Positions 31,373 to 43,561 of a DNA stretch of 64,000 nt are shown here, piece by piece; position 1 is the stretch's first letter; each line of letters begins with the position of its first letter. The DNA lies in NCBI GenBank assembly GCA_907163375.1, contig CAJQUW010007817.1, forward strand, positions 124,001 to 188,000. The letters run 5' to 3'. The stretch is from Prostheceraeus crozeri (taxonomy: Eukaryota > Platyhelminthes > Polycladida > Euryleptidae). The notes under the pieces were generated by a model. That model did not search any database. It was not told the DNA's origin and saw only the letters and a list, made by a program, of their open reading frames with translations. A program made the position numbers and the translations under genes.

Positions 31373-33022
31373 AAGTGACGACGACCACTCGCGCTAAGCC
31401 AAGACCAGAAGACATCCCTGCCGAGAGGGTGGGGCCACAGAAAGGAAGGAAGGGACGACGACCACTCGCGCTCAGCCAAAACCAGAAGACTTCGCTGCCG
31501 ACGGGTGGAGACAGAAAGGAAGGAGGGGACGACGACCACTCGCGCTCAGCCAGGACCAGAAGACATCCCTGCCGAGAGGGTGGGGCCACAGAAAGGAAGG
31601 AAGTGACGACGACCACTCGCGCTAAGCCAAGACCAGAAGACATCCCTGCCGAGAGGGTGGGGCCACAGAAAGGAAGGAAGGGACGACGACCACTCGCGCT
31701 CAGCCAAAACCAGAAGACTTCGCTGCCGACGGGTGGAGACAGAAAGGAAGGAGGGGACGACGACCACTCGCGCTCAGCCAAAACCAGAAGACTTCGCTGC
31801 CGACGGGTGGAGACAGAAAGGAAGGAGGGGACGACGACCACTCGCGCTCAGCCAAGACCGGAAGACATCCCTGCCGATGAGGGAGAGACAGAAAGGAAGG
31901 AAGGGACGACGACCACTCGCGCTCAGCCAAGACCGGAAGACATCCCTGCCGATGAGGGAGAGACAGAAAGGAAGGAAGGGACGACGACCACTCGCGCTCA
32001 GCCAAGACCGGAAGACATCCCTGCCGATGAGGGAGAGACAGAAAGGAAGGAAGGGACGACGACCACTCGCGCTCAGCCAAAACCAGAAGACTTCGCTGCC
32101 GACGGGTGGAGACAGAAAGGAAGGAGGGGACGACGACCACTCGCGCTCAGCCAAGACCGGAAGACATCTCTGCCGATGAGGGAGAGACAGAAAGGAAGGA
32201 AGGGACGACGACCACTCGCGCTCAGCCAAGACCGGAAGACATCCCTGCCGATGAGGGAGAGACAGAAAGGAAGGAAGGGACGACGACCACTCGCGCTCAG
32301 CCAAAACCAGAAGACTTCGCTGCCGACGGGTGGAGACAGAAAGGAAGGAGGGGACGACGACCACTCGCGCTCAGCCAAGACCGGAAGACATCTCTGCCGA
32401 TGAGGGAGAGACAGAAAGGAAGGAAGGGACGACGACCACTCGCGCTCAGCCAAGACCACAAGACATCCCTTCCGAGGGGGAAGACACAGAAAGGAAGGAA
32501 GGGACGACGACCACTCGCGCTCAATCAAGACCGGAAGACATCCCTGATGTAGGTCGGGAGACAGAAGTGAAGGAAGGGACGACCACCACTCGCGCTCAGC
32601 CATGAACAGAAGACATCCCTGCCGAGGGAGGGGGGACAGAAAAGAAGGAAGGGACGACGACCACTCGCGCTCAGCCAAGACCAGAAGACATCCCTGCCGA
32701 GGGGGGAGAGACAGAAAGGAAGGAGGTGACGACGACCACTCGCGCTCAGCCAAGACCAGAAGACATCTCTGCCGAGGGAAGCGGGAGACGGAAACGAAGG
32801 AAGGAAGTGACGACGACCACTCGTGCTCAGCCAAGACCAGAAGACATCCCTGCCGAGGGAGGGGGGAGAGAGAGAAACGAAGGAGGTGACGACGACCACT
32901 CGCGCTCAGCCAAGACCAGAAGACATCTCTGCCGAGGGAAGCGGGAGACGGAAAGGAAGGAAGGAAGTGACGACGACCACTCGCGCTCAGCCAAAACCAG
33001 AAGACATCCCTGGTCCCAGAAG
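31373..33022. repeat. Minisatellite, units of about 74-77 bp, about 22 copies
   Basis: The unit begins ACGACGACCACTCGCGCTC, continues AGCCAAGACCAGAAGACATC, and ends in a purine-rich AGACAGAAAGGAAGGAAG. Starts at 31378, 31455, 31529 and 31606 give spacings of 77, 74 and 77. Variants alternate (for example GCCGAGAGGGTGGGG, GCCGACGGGTGGAG, GCCGATGAGGGAGAG), showing higher-order duplication. Long ORFs on both strands are by-products of the repeat. Confidence 0.95.
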
Positions 33023-33117
33023 ACAACTCGGTGAACCATGGAAACGGGTCCTGCATTTCTGAGACTCCCCCAGGAAAATGGCCGGTGTATCAACAAGAGA
33101 AGCAAATGGAATTTTTC

Positions 33118-34628
33118 AATCCACCAATTGACCTCGAGAGAACAGATAGCACAGAATCGTCCAACTACAGACCGACATCGGTTGTCACTTCTTTAGTTAC
33201 CACAACAAAGATGGAAATTATTCTCCCGGATGTTTCAAGCTGGAAAAGGGCAAGGCGTGCAATGACATACGTATTAATATTCATTGAAAACTGTCGCTCA
33301 GAGGACAAGGAAACAGGCCCACTGAGTGTTGAGGAGATTACAATAGCCGAACTCACTCTTCTGAAAGATGCACAGAAATCGTCACACAAGAAGTTGGAAA
33401 AGAGGCAGTCGTGCAATTTGACTCCCTTGATTATTACTCCTTGACTTATTGATGATGGAGGCTTGATAAGAGTAGGAGGTCGCTTAGCAATCGCCGAATT
33501 CTTAAGCTATGACGCGAAACATCCTGTATTCATCCACGAGATCACCCGGTGGCAAAATTGGTGATACGAGATTACCATGAACGAGGTCATTCCGGAGTGG
33601 CACCTACTGTGTCAAAATCAAGAAGCAAATAACAGATTGCAAATGGACTCAGCATAGCAAAGTCTGTTGTCAAGAACTGCGTATTCTGTCGAAGGCTATC
33701 ACATCAGACTCACTCAACTATTATAGCCCCTCTCCCCCCTGAGCGCCTCAGGCAATTCACGCCCGCATTTTATAGTATCTCGGTAGACTACTTCGGCCCG
33801 TGTCAAGTGACTCTAAGCAGAAACAAATCAGAGAAAAATTATTGTGTCATATTCACCTGCATGAATTCACGGGCAGTACATCTTGACCTGTCTAAGGATG
33901 CCTCTGCTGATCAATTTTTCCAAGTTCTCAGAGATGTTAGAGGTTTTCCTGCATTCATATTAGTGACAATGGCACTCAAATGATAGGAGCAGAGAAACAG
34001 TTACGCGAAATGATTCGAAATTGGGACAAGGAACGCATAAGAGGATTCTGCGAAGACAAAGGAACCAAGTGGAAATTCACTACTCCCCTCGCCCCTCATC
34101 ACAGTTGTGTCACCGAATCACTAGTAAAGACTAGCAAGAGAGCACTAAAAATTGCAACTGACACATTCAGAGTTGCATACAGTATTGCTAGAATGTACAA
34201 AAATTATCAACCAGCGTCCGCTCGGTACAATGAACAATGACTCCAACGACGGAAAATATCCATGTCCCAACGACCTTCTTCTTGGACGAGCCAGCTCCTT
34301 AGTTCCGGCGGGGCCTTTCCGAAATACTAATAATATTTAACATCGTATCCTGTTTATTCAAAAAATAGCGGATAGTTTCTGGAAAAAAGGGTCGCGCGAT
34401 GTTTCACCTATGCTATTCCCAAGAAAGAAATGGCCGCGAGTAAATCGAGAGGTTCGCGTCGGGGATATCGTAGTAACTGCCGATTGTAATCCTCTTAGAG
34501 GAATATGGACACTTGGCAAAATTGAAGAAATTTACATAGGCATGGATGATCAAGTCCGCAATGCTGAAATAAAAATTGGCCAAACCTCTGTCCACAGACC
34601 TATAACTAAGTTCGCTGACAGTGCTTAG
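33118..34628 (+). mobile_element. BEL/Pao LTR-retrotransposon, pol 3' remnant
   Basis: Broken pol sequence. SWKRARRAMTYVLIFIENC and GPLSVEEITIAELTLLKDAQ are the pre-integrase region, DDGGLIRVGGRLA the zinc-linker region, then a decayed rve core. The BEL-specific end follows: CPNDLLLGRASSLVPAGPF and GDIVVTADCNPLRGIWTLGK (DUF5641 type). The gag, protease, RT and RNase H parts are absent; the minisatellite abuts the 5' side. Confidence 0.8.
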
Positions 34629-34638
34629 AGTGCTAACT

Positions 34639-34675
34639 ATTATTCTCCCGGATGTTTCAAGCTGGAAAAGGGCAA
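34639..34675 (+). repeat. 37-bp duplicate of a BEL pol segment
   Basis: ATTATTCTCCCGGATGTTTC and the following 17 bases repeat exactly the sequence near 33217-33253. It lies just after the end of the BEL pol, so it marks a local duplication or junction. Confidence 0.7.
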
Positions 34676-35205
34676 AGGATGTTTCGACTAACTTCGAAAT
34701 TTCTAATTTTGTTTGTGTTTGCTTATCGTTTGTAGTTTATCTCTGAGGTGCATGTTTGACGCTTATCTTTCCTGTATTTTTCCTTCCAAATTCTGTTCCT
34801 TGCCTTGTTTGAGTATAGTTTAGTATGACGTAATGTTTGTCTGACCTTTTGGTGCGAGTATAGTTTGCGTGTTGCGTGTGTATGTCAAGGTCTCCGTGCG
34901 CGTCACAGACCCGCTCCCCTTTTTCTTCTTGCCTTTTCTATTTGTTGATAGGCGACGCATCGACTTGTAATACAATTGTGTGGTTATTTTTGAAGGTTGG
35001 AACTCCGAGCCCTCCACACACTTTGACTCCCAACAAATTTGAATCGTCTCTCTGTCATTCTCCGCAGCGATGTAATTGTGCAATGCTTGATAAACTTTAA
35101 TTGCGATAATACCAATTTTTAGGGTTTTTTCTTTGTCAATTGGCACAGGAGGAAAGTTGTGAAACATACATTGTACATGTAATGTACGTGCGTATGTAAT
35201 ATGCA
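34676..35205. other. Unassigned; possible BEL 3' non-coding sequence
   Basis: No coding signal. It could contain 3' LTR sequence of the BEL remnant, but no matching 5' LTR is in the window. The last 45 bp (35161-35205) resemble 38341-38388. Confidence 0.3.
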
Positions 35206-35685
35206 TACAAGGTGTTTCAAAAGTAGGCTAACAGTAGAAATTGGCCTTGAAAAGCTATTTCTTAATGCTATAGATTAATAAGCTATGTCATAATAATCTT
35301 TTTCACGATGCCACAGATAGCTAATATGCTTTGTATTCGTAAGGGGCAAAAATTCAATACTCTTTGACATCGCGTAAATCATATTAAAATATCTCATGAT
35401 CTCCAGTGTTTTCATGCCTACATATTTCACTACAACCCAATTTGAATCTATACCGATCATGAGAAGTCGAATAACTATCCAACATCTATCAAAAAAAAAT
35501 TATTAGGAAACCATGTAAACAAGATAGTAGTTGTTTCAGTGTTACTGCGGAGAAGGAAGAACAGCTGACATTCGAATGTCCTCCGCGCCCCTCAGCCTGG
35601 TGCACGAAGACGCTGTCGTCAACACAAGACAGGGAGGCGAAGAAGGAAGAACAGCTGACATCCAAATGTCCTTCACCTTTGTTAA

Positions 35686-35745
35686 TTCCAGCCTCCTCTT
35701 AGACCATCGTCAGAAGCTTCTGACGATGGCCTAGAGGAGGCTGAA
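35686..35745. other. Hairpin inside the mariner element
   Basis: CAGCCTCCTCTTAGACCATC ... GATGGCCTAGAGGAGGCTG form inverted arms meeting at AGAAGCTTCT. A 20-bp direct repeat GAAGGAAGAACAGCTGACAT (about 35550 and 35642) lies next to it. Confidence 0.7.
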
Positions 35746-35876
35746 ATTAATAAAGGTATTAACATTAAAACAACTACCATTTTGTTTGCTTGGTTTCCTA
35801 ACAAAAAAATGAACAAATGAATAACCAAGGCCTATTCAACATATCAAAAAATTAATCAACTTAAAGTTGCAAAAAT

Positions 35877-36941
35877 TCACGAACGCAAATGCTCAAAATG
35901 TCCACCATGGACATCGGCACATTCTTGTAGTCTTTCGGCCACACTGTGGCACACAGTTCTGCATAAGTTCCTGTCATCACTGATCTCTTGACAGGCATCT
36001 GTGATGTAGGAGCGGAGTTGAGAAAGTGTGTGAGGTTTTCGTCCGTACACTTTCTCCTTTACAACGCCTCAAAAGAAAAAGTCCATCGGAGTTAGATCGG
36101 GAGAGCGAGGATGCCAAAGGATGCTACCACATCTCCCGATCCACTTTCCTGGAAAAGTGTCATTCAGATAGCTTCTGACACTCACTGCAAAATGCGCTGG
36201 TGCACCATCCTGCTGAAAGTACAGCTCATTGAAGTTGTTCAATGACTGCATCTCAGGAATCGCAAAGGATTGGAGCATTTGAAGGTACACCTCAGCCGTC
36301 ACAGTTCTTTCAAAAAATACTGGCCCAATCACACCGTTGCTTGACATACCGGCCCAGACGGTTAAGCCAGGCTGGTTCAGCTCATTTGTTGATACCATGT
36401 GCGGATTTCCAGGGAACCAGTAGACACAGTTATGTCTATTTACGTGACCTGATAGTTTGAAACTGGCTTCGTCAGACCAAACTATCTTGTCAAGCAAATC
36501 TGGGTTCTCCCGAATTTCCGACAACATGAGCACAGCAAACTGCAAGCGTCGTTCAGCATCATCCGGTAGAAGGTGCTGCAACAGTCTGGGTCGGTATGGT
36601 TTCAACTCAACTTTCCTCATCAGTCTCCAAGTAGAGCTTAGAGAAATGTCCAACTCCAATGAGGCTCTTCTTGTTGACTTCTTCGGACTTTGAACAAATG
36701 TTTGGGCCACTAGCTCCTCGTTTGATGTTATTGAAACTGATCGAGGGCGTCCTGACTTCGGTGCATTCTCTACCGAACCGGTCTTTTCAAATTTATCTCG
36801 AATGCGATAAATAGCAAATCTTGATGGAGAATTGCTGTGAAAGGCATCTCTCCATTCCATTCGCACCTTTTCAGCATTCTTGTTTTTCCAAAAGGATTTC
36901 AAAATCCATTTTCTCTGATCATCTTTTAGATGACCTGACAT
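35877..36941 (-). pseudogene. Mariner-type transposase with a single nonsense codon
   Basis: Starts MSGHLKDDQRKWILK. It has an N-terminal helix-turn-helix region with RIRDKFEKTGSV and SGRPRSV, then catalytic motifs IVWSDEASF (first Asp), FQQDGAPAHF (second Asp) and RSPDLTPMDFFF (third Asp, about 36 residues between the last two). A TGA at 36071-36069 replaces the Trp usually found after DFFF. The frame then continues for about 63 more codons to the stop at 35879-35877. Otherwise it is a complete 350-codon gene. Confidence 0.9.
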
Positions 36942-37639
36942 GACAGAAGCAACAAATTCAAAAAAGCTTCAAGCTTGTTTAATTCACTTCAAGTCAAACT
37001 AACAGTGTTTGATTCAAATCAAATTAATTGAACATATCCATGTACGTAATGTCAGATTGGTGCTATATCTTGTCCATGATAGATTTCAAAATTCCTTTGC
37101 CAATGGAATGCTACTGCATAGACTTCTAAATGATAGTAGCAATTACTTCGAAGTCTATGGCTCATGTTGGACTGATCATGGATATCCATCGACTGATTCA
37201 GGTGTAAATCGCCAATAGAACGGTCAACATAGATTTCCTAGGGCAAAATCAACTGTTAGCCTACTTTTGAAACACCTTGTATATATGTATACAAAAACAG
37301 AGTAATCAAAATGGAAATAATATAAATAGTAGAAAAAAACTCAGGAAAAAGTCATTAACTTAATTTCCAACCGGTTTCACCTGTTGATGCAGGCTATTCA
37401 TGGAAAATGAATGTATTTTAAATCAATAGCACATAATATAAAATAATACATAGAAATAAACTTAAGGTGGTCGTTCATTCAATGTGGGATGAAGGAGCTT
37501 GATCATAGCTTTTTCTTTTAGTTCGCGCTCTATTCGAGTGGCGCCTGGATGTAATTGGTAGATGGGAGCAGCCTCAAACATGGGATTCATGCCGTTCGCA
37601 CAAACAGCTATATGCCTGCTAACCTCTAAAATTCTGTAG

Positions 37640-37985
37640 TTAGCATGAAAAAATATGTTGTCTATGGACAGTCAGTCTGTTTCTAAATAAATCGCCAGTC
37701 TGCCCCACATAAAACTCATTGCAAGATCTACATCTCAAAATATAAATGACATTTTTGGACAAACAATTCAAGTTCTTCTTGATAGAAAAAGTCCTGGTAT
37801 AATTGCCACACTTTAAGTTGATAGGTGTGCCCGTGATCAAAAAATCGCAACAACCACAGCGTGGGTCCCCACATCTAGAGACGCCGGTAATAGTAGGGCG
37901 ATAATTCTTATTTAAAATTCTGAGCAAAGATGGGGGTTTGACGGTATGATCTGAAGATTTTACGATCCTGGAAAGGGGTTATCAA
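37640..37985 (-). pseudogene. Penelope-like GIY-YIG endonuclease fragment
   Basis: Reads MLRILNKNYRPTITGV, a Cys pattern CGDPRCGCC, and the nuclease core YILRCRSCNEFYVGQTGDLF. This is the C-terminal module of a Penelope element from a different family than 12714-14999. Confidence 0.8.
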
Positions 37986-37999
37986 TTTCAAGCTGTCGG

Positions 38000-38365
38000 A
38001 AATTTCGCCTATCTGATTTTTATAAGGACGATGTTGATGAAACTTCTAGACATTTCAAATCTAACAAATCAGATTTTGTCCCTCCGAAAGGGGTGAATAG
38101 CCAACTTGATACTTTGATAGATGTGATTACTAATAGTACGGCTAATATGGTAGACGATCAAAATAGACGTCATTATAATTTGTCTAAACTCGAGAACAAA
38201 TGTTTGAATAACCTTAAGAAGAATGAGTCACTACACATAACTAAGGCTGATAAAGGTGGTGCTATAGTAGTTCTTGATTATCAGTTCTACAGAATGAGGA
38301 TGTTTGAAGAACATTTACACGATAATGATGCATACATTGTATTGTACATTGTACATTTAATGTAC
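38000..38365 (+). pseudogene. Penelope-like reverse transcriptase N-terminal fragment
   Basis: Reads FRLSDFYKDDVDETSRHF, then NESLHITKADKGGAIVVLD, the Penelope N-terminal motif. It ends near 38340. It is divergent from the GIY-YIG fragment at 37640, so the two cannot be one collinear copy. Confidence 0.75.
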
Positions 38366-39600
38366 GTGCGCATGTAATATGCATATATAGTATAGGCCTA
38401 CATCTATCTACATGCAGATAATATTGAGGAAATGAATTTTTGTGACATGAAACCCATAGAAGTGCAAATTGTGTATCATCATTCGAAAGATTTCATTTGG
38501 GATGTCTGATAACATTGTCTTTATAGCGAATAAGCCATTAGAATGAGACACAAAGATAGAAAATGTAGTAATGCATGAAAAGATATCATTTACGTTCAAA
38601 TTTCAAGTTGCTATTTAAAGTACTAAAATTAATGTAGAATGTTGTGCTTATAGCACCATAAAGATCTGCTTGACCAAACAAATTGCAGAAATACTTTAGA
38701 ACAGTTTTTGAAAACGATAAAAATCGCCCGGTCCTGATACCGTTAACGCTTTGTGCAAGTTGATGTGACTACAATGGACAATAGCTGTTTGTTGATGACA
38801 ATTTCAACTGCTGGTCAGACACCGATCTGTGTAAATGTTGCTAGATCTTATGAAGAATCAAAATGTGTTGCGCCTACAATAAATTCTGTAAATATTATTT
38901 TGCGATCATGAGAGACTGCTTGTTTAGCTGCCACAGTAACATCAGTTGTCATGACGTTTTCATTCATTATCTTTAGCAGCAAATCGGTCAAGCTAACGGT
39001 ATAGACAAATGTCGTATTTCTGCCCAATGATGAACTATTCTACCATAAAAGTGCAATCATAATCCTAGAAATGACAAATTTCATTTTGAGATTTCAGATT
39101 CATGTTGGATCAGGTTTGAATATTATGTTATTTGTGCTATGAGTATATGAAACTCGAAAGTACATGGATCTACAGAAACAAATGGGATTTTGCGATGTTT
39201 GAGGCTCTGTAACTTGCAAGACAACTGACGTTACAACTTAAGAATTGTTGTTTTACTGATGTTGGATGACAATCTGTATATCAACAATAAAAAGAAGCTC
39301 ATGGGCGGGAAGAAGCTCAACCCACTGCGCAGGTGCTGTTCGGCTTGCAGATTCCATGCTCCTTTGGTTGTTCGCAGACTGCCCAATATGTAAGCCTACC
39401 GGTACACAATAGCCCCCAAATGGACCATCCTTGTTCTCTCATCGATCTCGACAATCCCCGCCTATTTCGTGCTTTAAATTTTGAGTCAAACACGCATGTC
39501 ATGTGATGTAATGATGTAGAATCCTAAGACTCTTGGTTTATCGCTCCGTGAAGTATGAAACAGAAAATCTGAAAACATATCAGAAATTACCTCTAATTCT
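38366..39600. other. Unassigned, probably host intergenic or intronic
   Basis: No protein family or repeat recognised. Base composition is moderate. Short ORFs look random. Confidence 0.3.
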
Positions 39601-39608
39601 CATTTCAG

Positions 39609-39851
39609 CTCTTCCTTCGCCGCTAACCCATCATCTTCATCGGAATGATGTGTCCCGTGGCAAACAGGTTGTAGTACGCCCTTCTATTTGGTTTGGATAC
39701 TCCGACCTTATCACTGATGGCAAGGCTAGAGGCAGCATGTGCGTCGTTGCTACTACAGGCAGTCCAAACAAAGGGAGAGTTTTGTCATTTGCAGTTAACC
39801 TTAAGAAGACGTACCGCATCCAGTCTGTTACAATTTGGAATCGGCCTGAAG
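39609..39851 (+). CDS. Possible host exon: F5/8C (fucolectin-like) domain
   Basis: A 243-nt exon candidate preceded by CTCATTTCAG and followed by GTGAGT, with phase 1 at both ends, the symmetry typical of shuffled extracellular modules. It encodes NDVSRGKQVVVRPSIW ... LITDGKARGS ... VNLKKTYRIQSVTIWNRPEG. The last part resembles the 'vdLg..y.I.sVtI.NR' signature of discoidin/fucolectin-type carbohydrate-binding domains. Neighbouring exons were not found in the window. An old domesticated or transposon-carried exon is also possible. Confidence 0.45.
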
Positions 39852-41210
39852 GTGAGTCCGACTTTTATTGTTTAATTCATAACTGTAGATAAAATTGATT
39901 TTGCGGTTAAGCAAGAAGGTAATCAGGTTATGAAAACGTCCGTTTCCATAGGTCCCTAGAGTAGCTATATGGGGACCATGTGGTCGATGTTTATTAAGAG
40001 TCCGCATTAGTTTGGGGTCCGTTTTGAAGGTAAAAAGGGGCTTATAGAATAATAATATTGTTTTAGTAAAAATGATTTAAGGATCTATGTGGTAAAAGAA
40101 ATTATGATGATAAATGATTTATGTGTTAAAGAAAATAACAACTGTTTTCTTTTCTACAGATTTTTCCCATCCGGATAACTATTTGATAAATGTATACTTA
40201 ATCCGAAATAAAATGAGCCTTAGATAACTTTGTCTGTCAGTAGGTATTTCAGCGCCTGTGAAATATGCTCACAAAACTACTTATAAGCTCATCGAACCCG
40301 TTTTCTCTTGTGTACCTCTTATGTATGCTCATCCAGAATACGGACTACATTTGTTACTTCGGACATTTAACTACGGACTGCATCCAGATTTATTCAGAAG
40401 AGTATATTTCTAGCAACGTTTCTTTGCATCGCTCTGCATCATTTTCTTGTCATGTCTGGACAAACCATATAGTTACAAAGAATATGCAATTCAGAAAATG
40501 TGTCTGATAAATTTCGGATGCCCTTTTATAACCGCAATACGGATCAATTTGCCCAACAGTGAAGTCACTCCTAGCAACGATGACCTTCCTGCCGACTCCA
40601 ACTCGTATGCTTTCGGGGTTCGACATCTGGGTCAACATATCGCCAGTCCAAGTATTAACCTACATCATGCCACGGAAGCACTTTTCGTTGTGATTCCTTT
40701 TAAGTGATCGGAAAAATAACAAAAGCAATATCCTTTTAATACAATATGCTTTCATTGCAAGAAAATCGAGAACATAGAACTGACGCCCGCAGTAGACGGC
40801 CCTGCGTAGACTTCTGTTTATAATCAGTGAATATTTTACATCCAATTATCCGGTAGCGTTGAAGTTAGGAAATATGCGATATAAACGTCAGCTATCTTTG
40901 CATTAACACATCAGAGAACAAGTATCCATAAATTTCATGTAGTGGTAAACAGACGAACTGAACAGATATACAGAAGTGGATTTGGTTTGCTATTTCATCC
41001 AATATCAGGGAACATCTCATAGTTGCTTCTACATACTTGATTCTGCATTCTGGCATCTTCACACATATATTGCATATCGAATGCTACTAAATATCAAACC
41101 CTCATATTGTACAAGTGCATGTAGCTCGTCTTTTTCTATTGACCAACGTTATCTTACAGAAGGTAGGAAATGCTCGCAGATCTATTGATAAGGGTAGATG
41201 ATGAAGTAGC
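39852..41210. other. Unassigned sequence
   Basis: No recognised gene. Short ORFs near 40265-40707 on the plus strand lack family resemblance. Confidence 0.3.
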
Positions 41211-41930
41211 ATGCGAGCGTGAAGCTTGGTTATATGATCGCTTAATTTCGAAAGTTAGGAATCCCAATGTACTTTGTATGACGGAGTCTTAGCTTCATAG
41301 TAGCATTGATGATGGCCTTTTACTTTTAAATGGATATCGCATTTACAGAGCTGACAGAACCAACCGACCAGGCGGTGGAGTTTGTATCTGGGTGGAAAAT
41401 ACTTACAAGTTACTTACCGTTACTTCTAGCATTCATCCTCCAGACTGTATTAAATGTATCACTTTACTTTTTCCTGTCATCGGGAATATGTCTCTTGAAT
41501 ATTCCTCCATGTATGACTGCATCCCAACATGAACAGATCAGGATTTTCTCATTTGTCATCACGATATTTTTGTTTTGATAATGTCTGATATCAAGTTTGT
41601 ATTTTGCGGGGATTTCAACAATTTTAATGCGTTGTGTTTTAAATATTACCTCGCTTCTTGTAATTAAACTTCCCTGTCCAACTAGAGGCACGTTATTTTT
41701 AGATCAAATTTAGATTTCTGAGTATTTAAAATCTTTTTATACTTCAGACGCTGAAATTGGTCCGCCACTAAAGACATCAGTTCACAATTATCTTTTCTTG
41801 AGTTCAAATGTACGTGCAGCATCAGAAAATACTCGCGTTTGTACTGTTTTTGACTATAGAAGATCTCATATGTCTAATTTCATTCAGCCGCTATGCATTA
41901 GCGTAGGTCGAAAAATACTTTTTTGAGATT
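41211..41930 (+). mobile_element. Non-LTR retrotransposon (LINE) endonuclease remnant
   Basis: Across frames: DDGLLLLNGYRIYRADRTNR and PGGGVCIWVENTYK, then KFVFCGDFNNFNA. These are the apurinic-like endonuclease signatures (the RADR..RGGG.C segment and GDFN) of CR1/Jockey/L2-type LINEs. Heavily decayed; the RT is not present here. Confidence 0.65.
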
Positions 41931-41936
41931 TTTTTA

Positions 41937-42300
41937 ATTCAGAGTACTCACTAAGTATGCCTCTTGGTATAAGCAATTACCATGTGCAATATCAAGAAAA
42001 AATATATTGATATCTTATGGTGCCATAAATCAAAATTCAAATTCTAATTTTAAAAAATGAAGTAATTTACCGATAAATACTATTTAAATTTGATTATGGC
42101 GACTTTGTAGCGATTTTAAAGTTCAGAGTACTTACAAACTATGCCTCACGGTAAAGACAATTACCCTGTGAAATATCAAGAAAAAATTATTGATATCTTA
42201 TGGTGCCATGATTGAAAATTTTAAATTAAAAATTACAGTAACTTACCGAAAAACACTACTTAAATTGGATCACGGCAACATAATATGGCATGACTTTTTC
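41937..42300. repeat. Two-copy tandem duplication, about 184 bp
   Basis: CAGAGTACT-AC-AA-TATGCCTC and TTGATATCTTATGGTGCCAT recur with a spacing of about 184 bp. The copies are diverged, so the duplication is old. Confidence 0.65.
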
Positions 42301-42473
42301 TGAAATTGAACATGAGCGGCAGCCAAGTCATACTTAAGTATTTAAGAGCGCTCTGTAATCAAATTTTGCTTTATAAACGTTATGCATTGCTTAAAGAATC
42401 CCTCATAACGTAGACTATAGGCTTACTTAACTTGACAGACAAAAGCAAATCATGATGGTCAATCGGGTTCAGC

Positions 42474-43561
42474 TTAACCCTTATCCTGGCACATTTTGTA
42501 GCTTTTTGAAATTCTAAGTTAAACTAATTCAAATCCACTTGATATGGGTGGTCGATATTTCATGACAATAGCTAACTATCCTAAGGCATCTGTTTGACTA
42601 TGATCACTATCTATATTTGTTGAGCACTGTCAGACAAAACTAAGATAGCCCCTCAACCTGGTAACCGCTACATTTCGTAGCTGACGTACGTATCTGCTGT
42701 ATCTATTGATTCATGCTTCCTTCAGGCCACTCGCATCTCAATTGCAATGCGTCAATTAGCCAATAGAGTGCACGAGCTGATGCATCAGTCAACCAATCAG
42801 AGACGAACATTCTTCTACACACAGTGAATAAATGACTGCGGTGTGAGTCTACATTATTTGACAAAATGTCTCGTCGTCGCTTCGCAGCGGAAGTTGCACT
42901 CCAACGCTTACTTGAACTCGAGAACTTGAATGAATTAGACTATGTTGAAAGTGATGGTTTGGAAGAAGATTATGCTCATTTACCTGACGAAAATGCAGAT
43001 GAACAAATCAATGACGATTACGAGGGAAATGACTTCGAAGGCGACATCTAACTATTTGGAGGTGCTGAGACGGAATCCTCTGACGAGAGTGAAAATGAGG
43101 ACATGCATGTACAATCTGATAATATCGCTGATATGGTAGCAAATGGAATCATATATAGTCGTCAACCTTTCATCAATCGCCGTCGTAATCGCAATATTGT
43201 TGAAAATGAACCAAGAAGTCTTGCACACCCAAGAACTCCGAAGGAAGCTTTCCATCTATTTGTCAGTGAGGAAATGATTCGTGAAGTACTTCGTTACACA
43301 AATCGTAAAGTGTCGGACCTCAGACGTGTAGTTCCCCGCATCCGAGGGTATATGGCGAACTTCACATTCAACGAAATATGCGCTTGTATCGGAATATTAT
43401 TGAGAGCTGGCGTTGATCGCGATAACATGACGGATGCAGGGGATTTGTGGAACCCCAAGGAAGGAAGACCATTTTTCCGTGCGGTGATGTCGTCGCAGCG
43501 ATTTATATTCTTTCTCAGGAGCCTACGATTTGACAATTTTCGGGATCGGCATCAGAAGTAG
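42474..43561 (+). mobile_element. piggyBac-type transposon, 3'-truncated
   Basis: The left end TTAACCCTTATCCTGGC at 42474 is typical of piggyBac. A CCTGG...TACATTTCGTAGCT motif repeats at about 42656 as a subterminal repeat. The transposase start follows. The right part is lost at about 43556, where the dispersed repeat copy 2 begins. Confidence 0.75.
42866..43561 (+). pseudogene. piggyBac transposase, N-terminal part
   Basis: Starts MSRRRFAAEVALQRLL and has a long acidic tract, as in many PGBD proteins. One in-frame TAA lies at 43049-43051. The DDE_Tnp_1_7 N-terminal region follows (HPRTPKEAFHLFVSEEMI, RSLRFDNFRD) and ends at the truncation. The catalytic residues lie beyond the lost part. 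It is not obviously the same family as 27601-28856. Confidence 0.8.

Larger units (their letters stand above)
35208..37279. mobile_element. Tc1/mariner-superfamily transposon, 2072 bp
   Basis: Terminal inverted repeats of 27 bp (left CAAGGTGTTTCAAAAGTAGG, then CTAACAG), flanked by TA at 35206-35207 and 37280-37281. The transposase is on the minus strand. The inner left region has a strong hairpin at 35686-35745. The element is near-intact, so probably young. Confidence 0.95.

Noticed and set aside
31373-33022. Regular repeats resembling a CRISPR array
   Set aside because: Units are contiguous without unique spacers, and the surroundings are eukaryotic transposons.
31222-33105. Many long ORFs on both strands (up to 342 codons) rich in Arg/Thr/Glu or Ser/Leu
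   Set aside because: They all lie inside the minisatellite and simply translate its 74-77 bp unit; all frames and strands are open, with no globular content.
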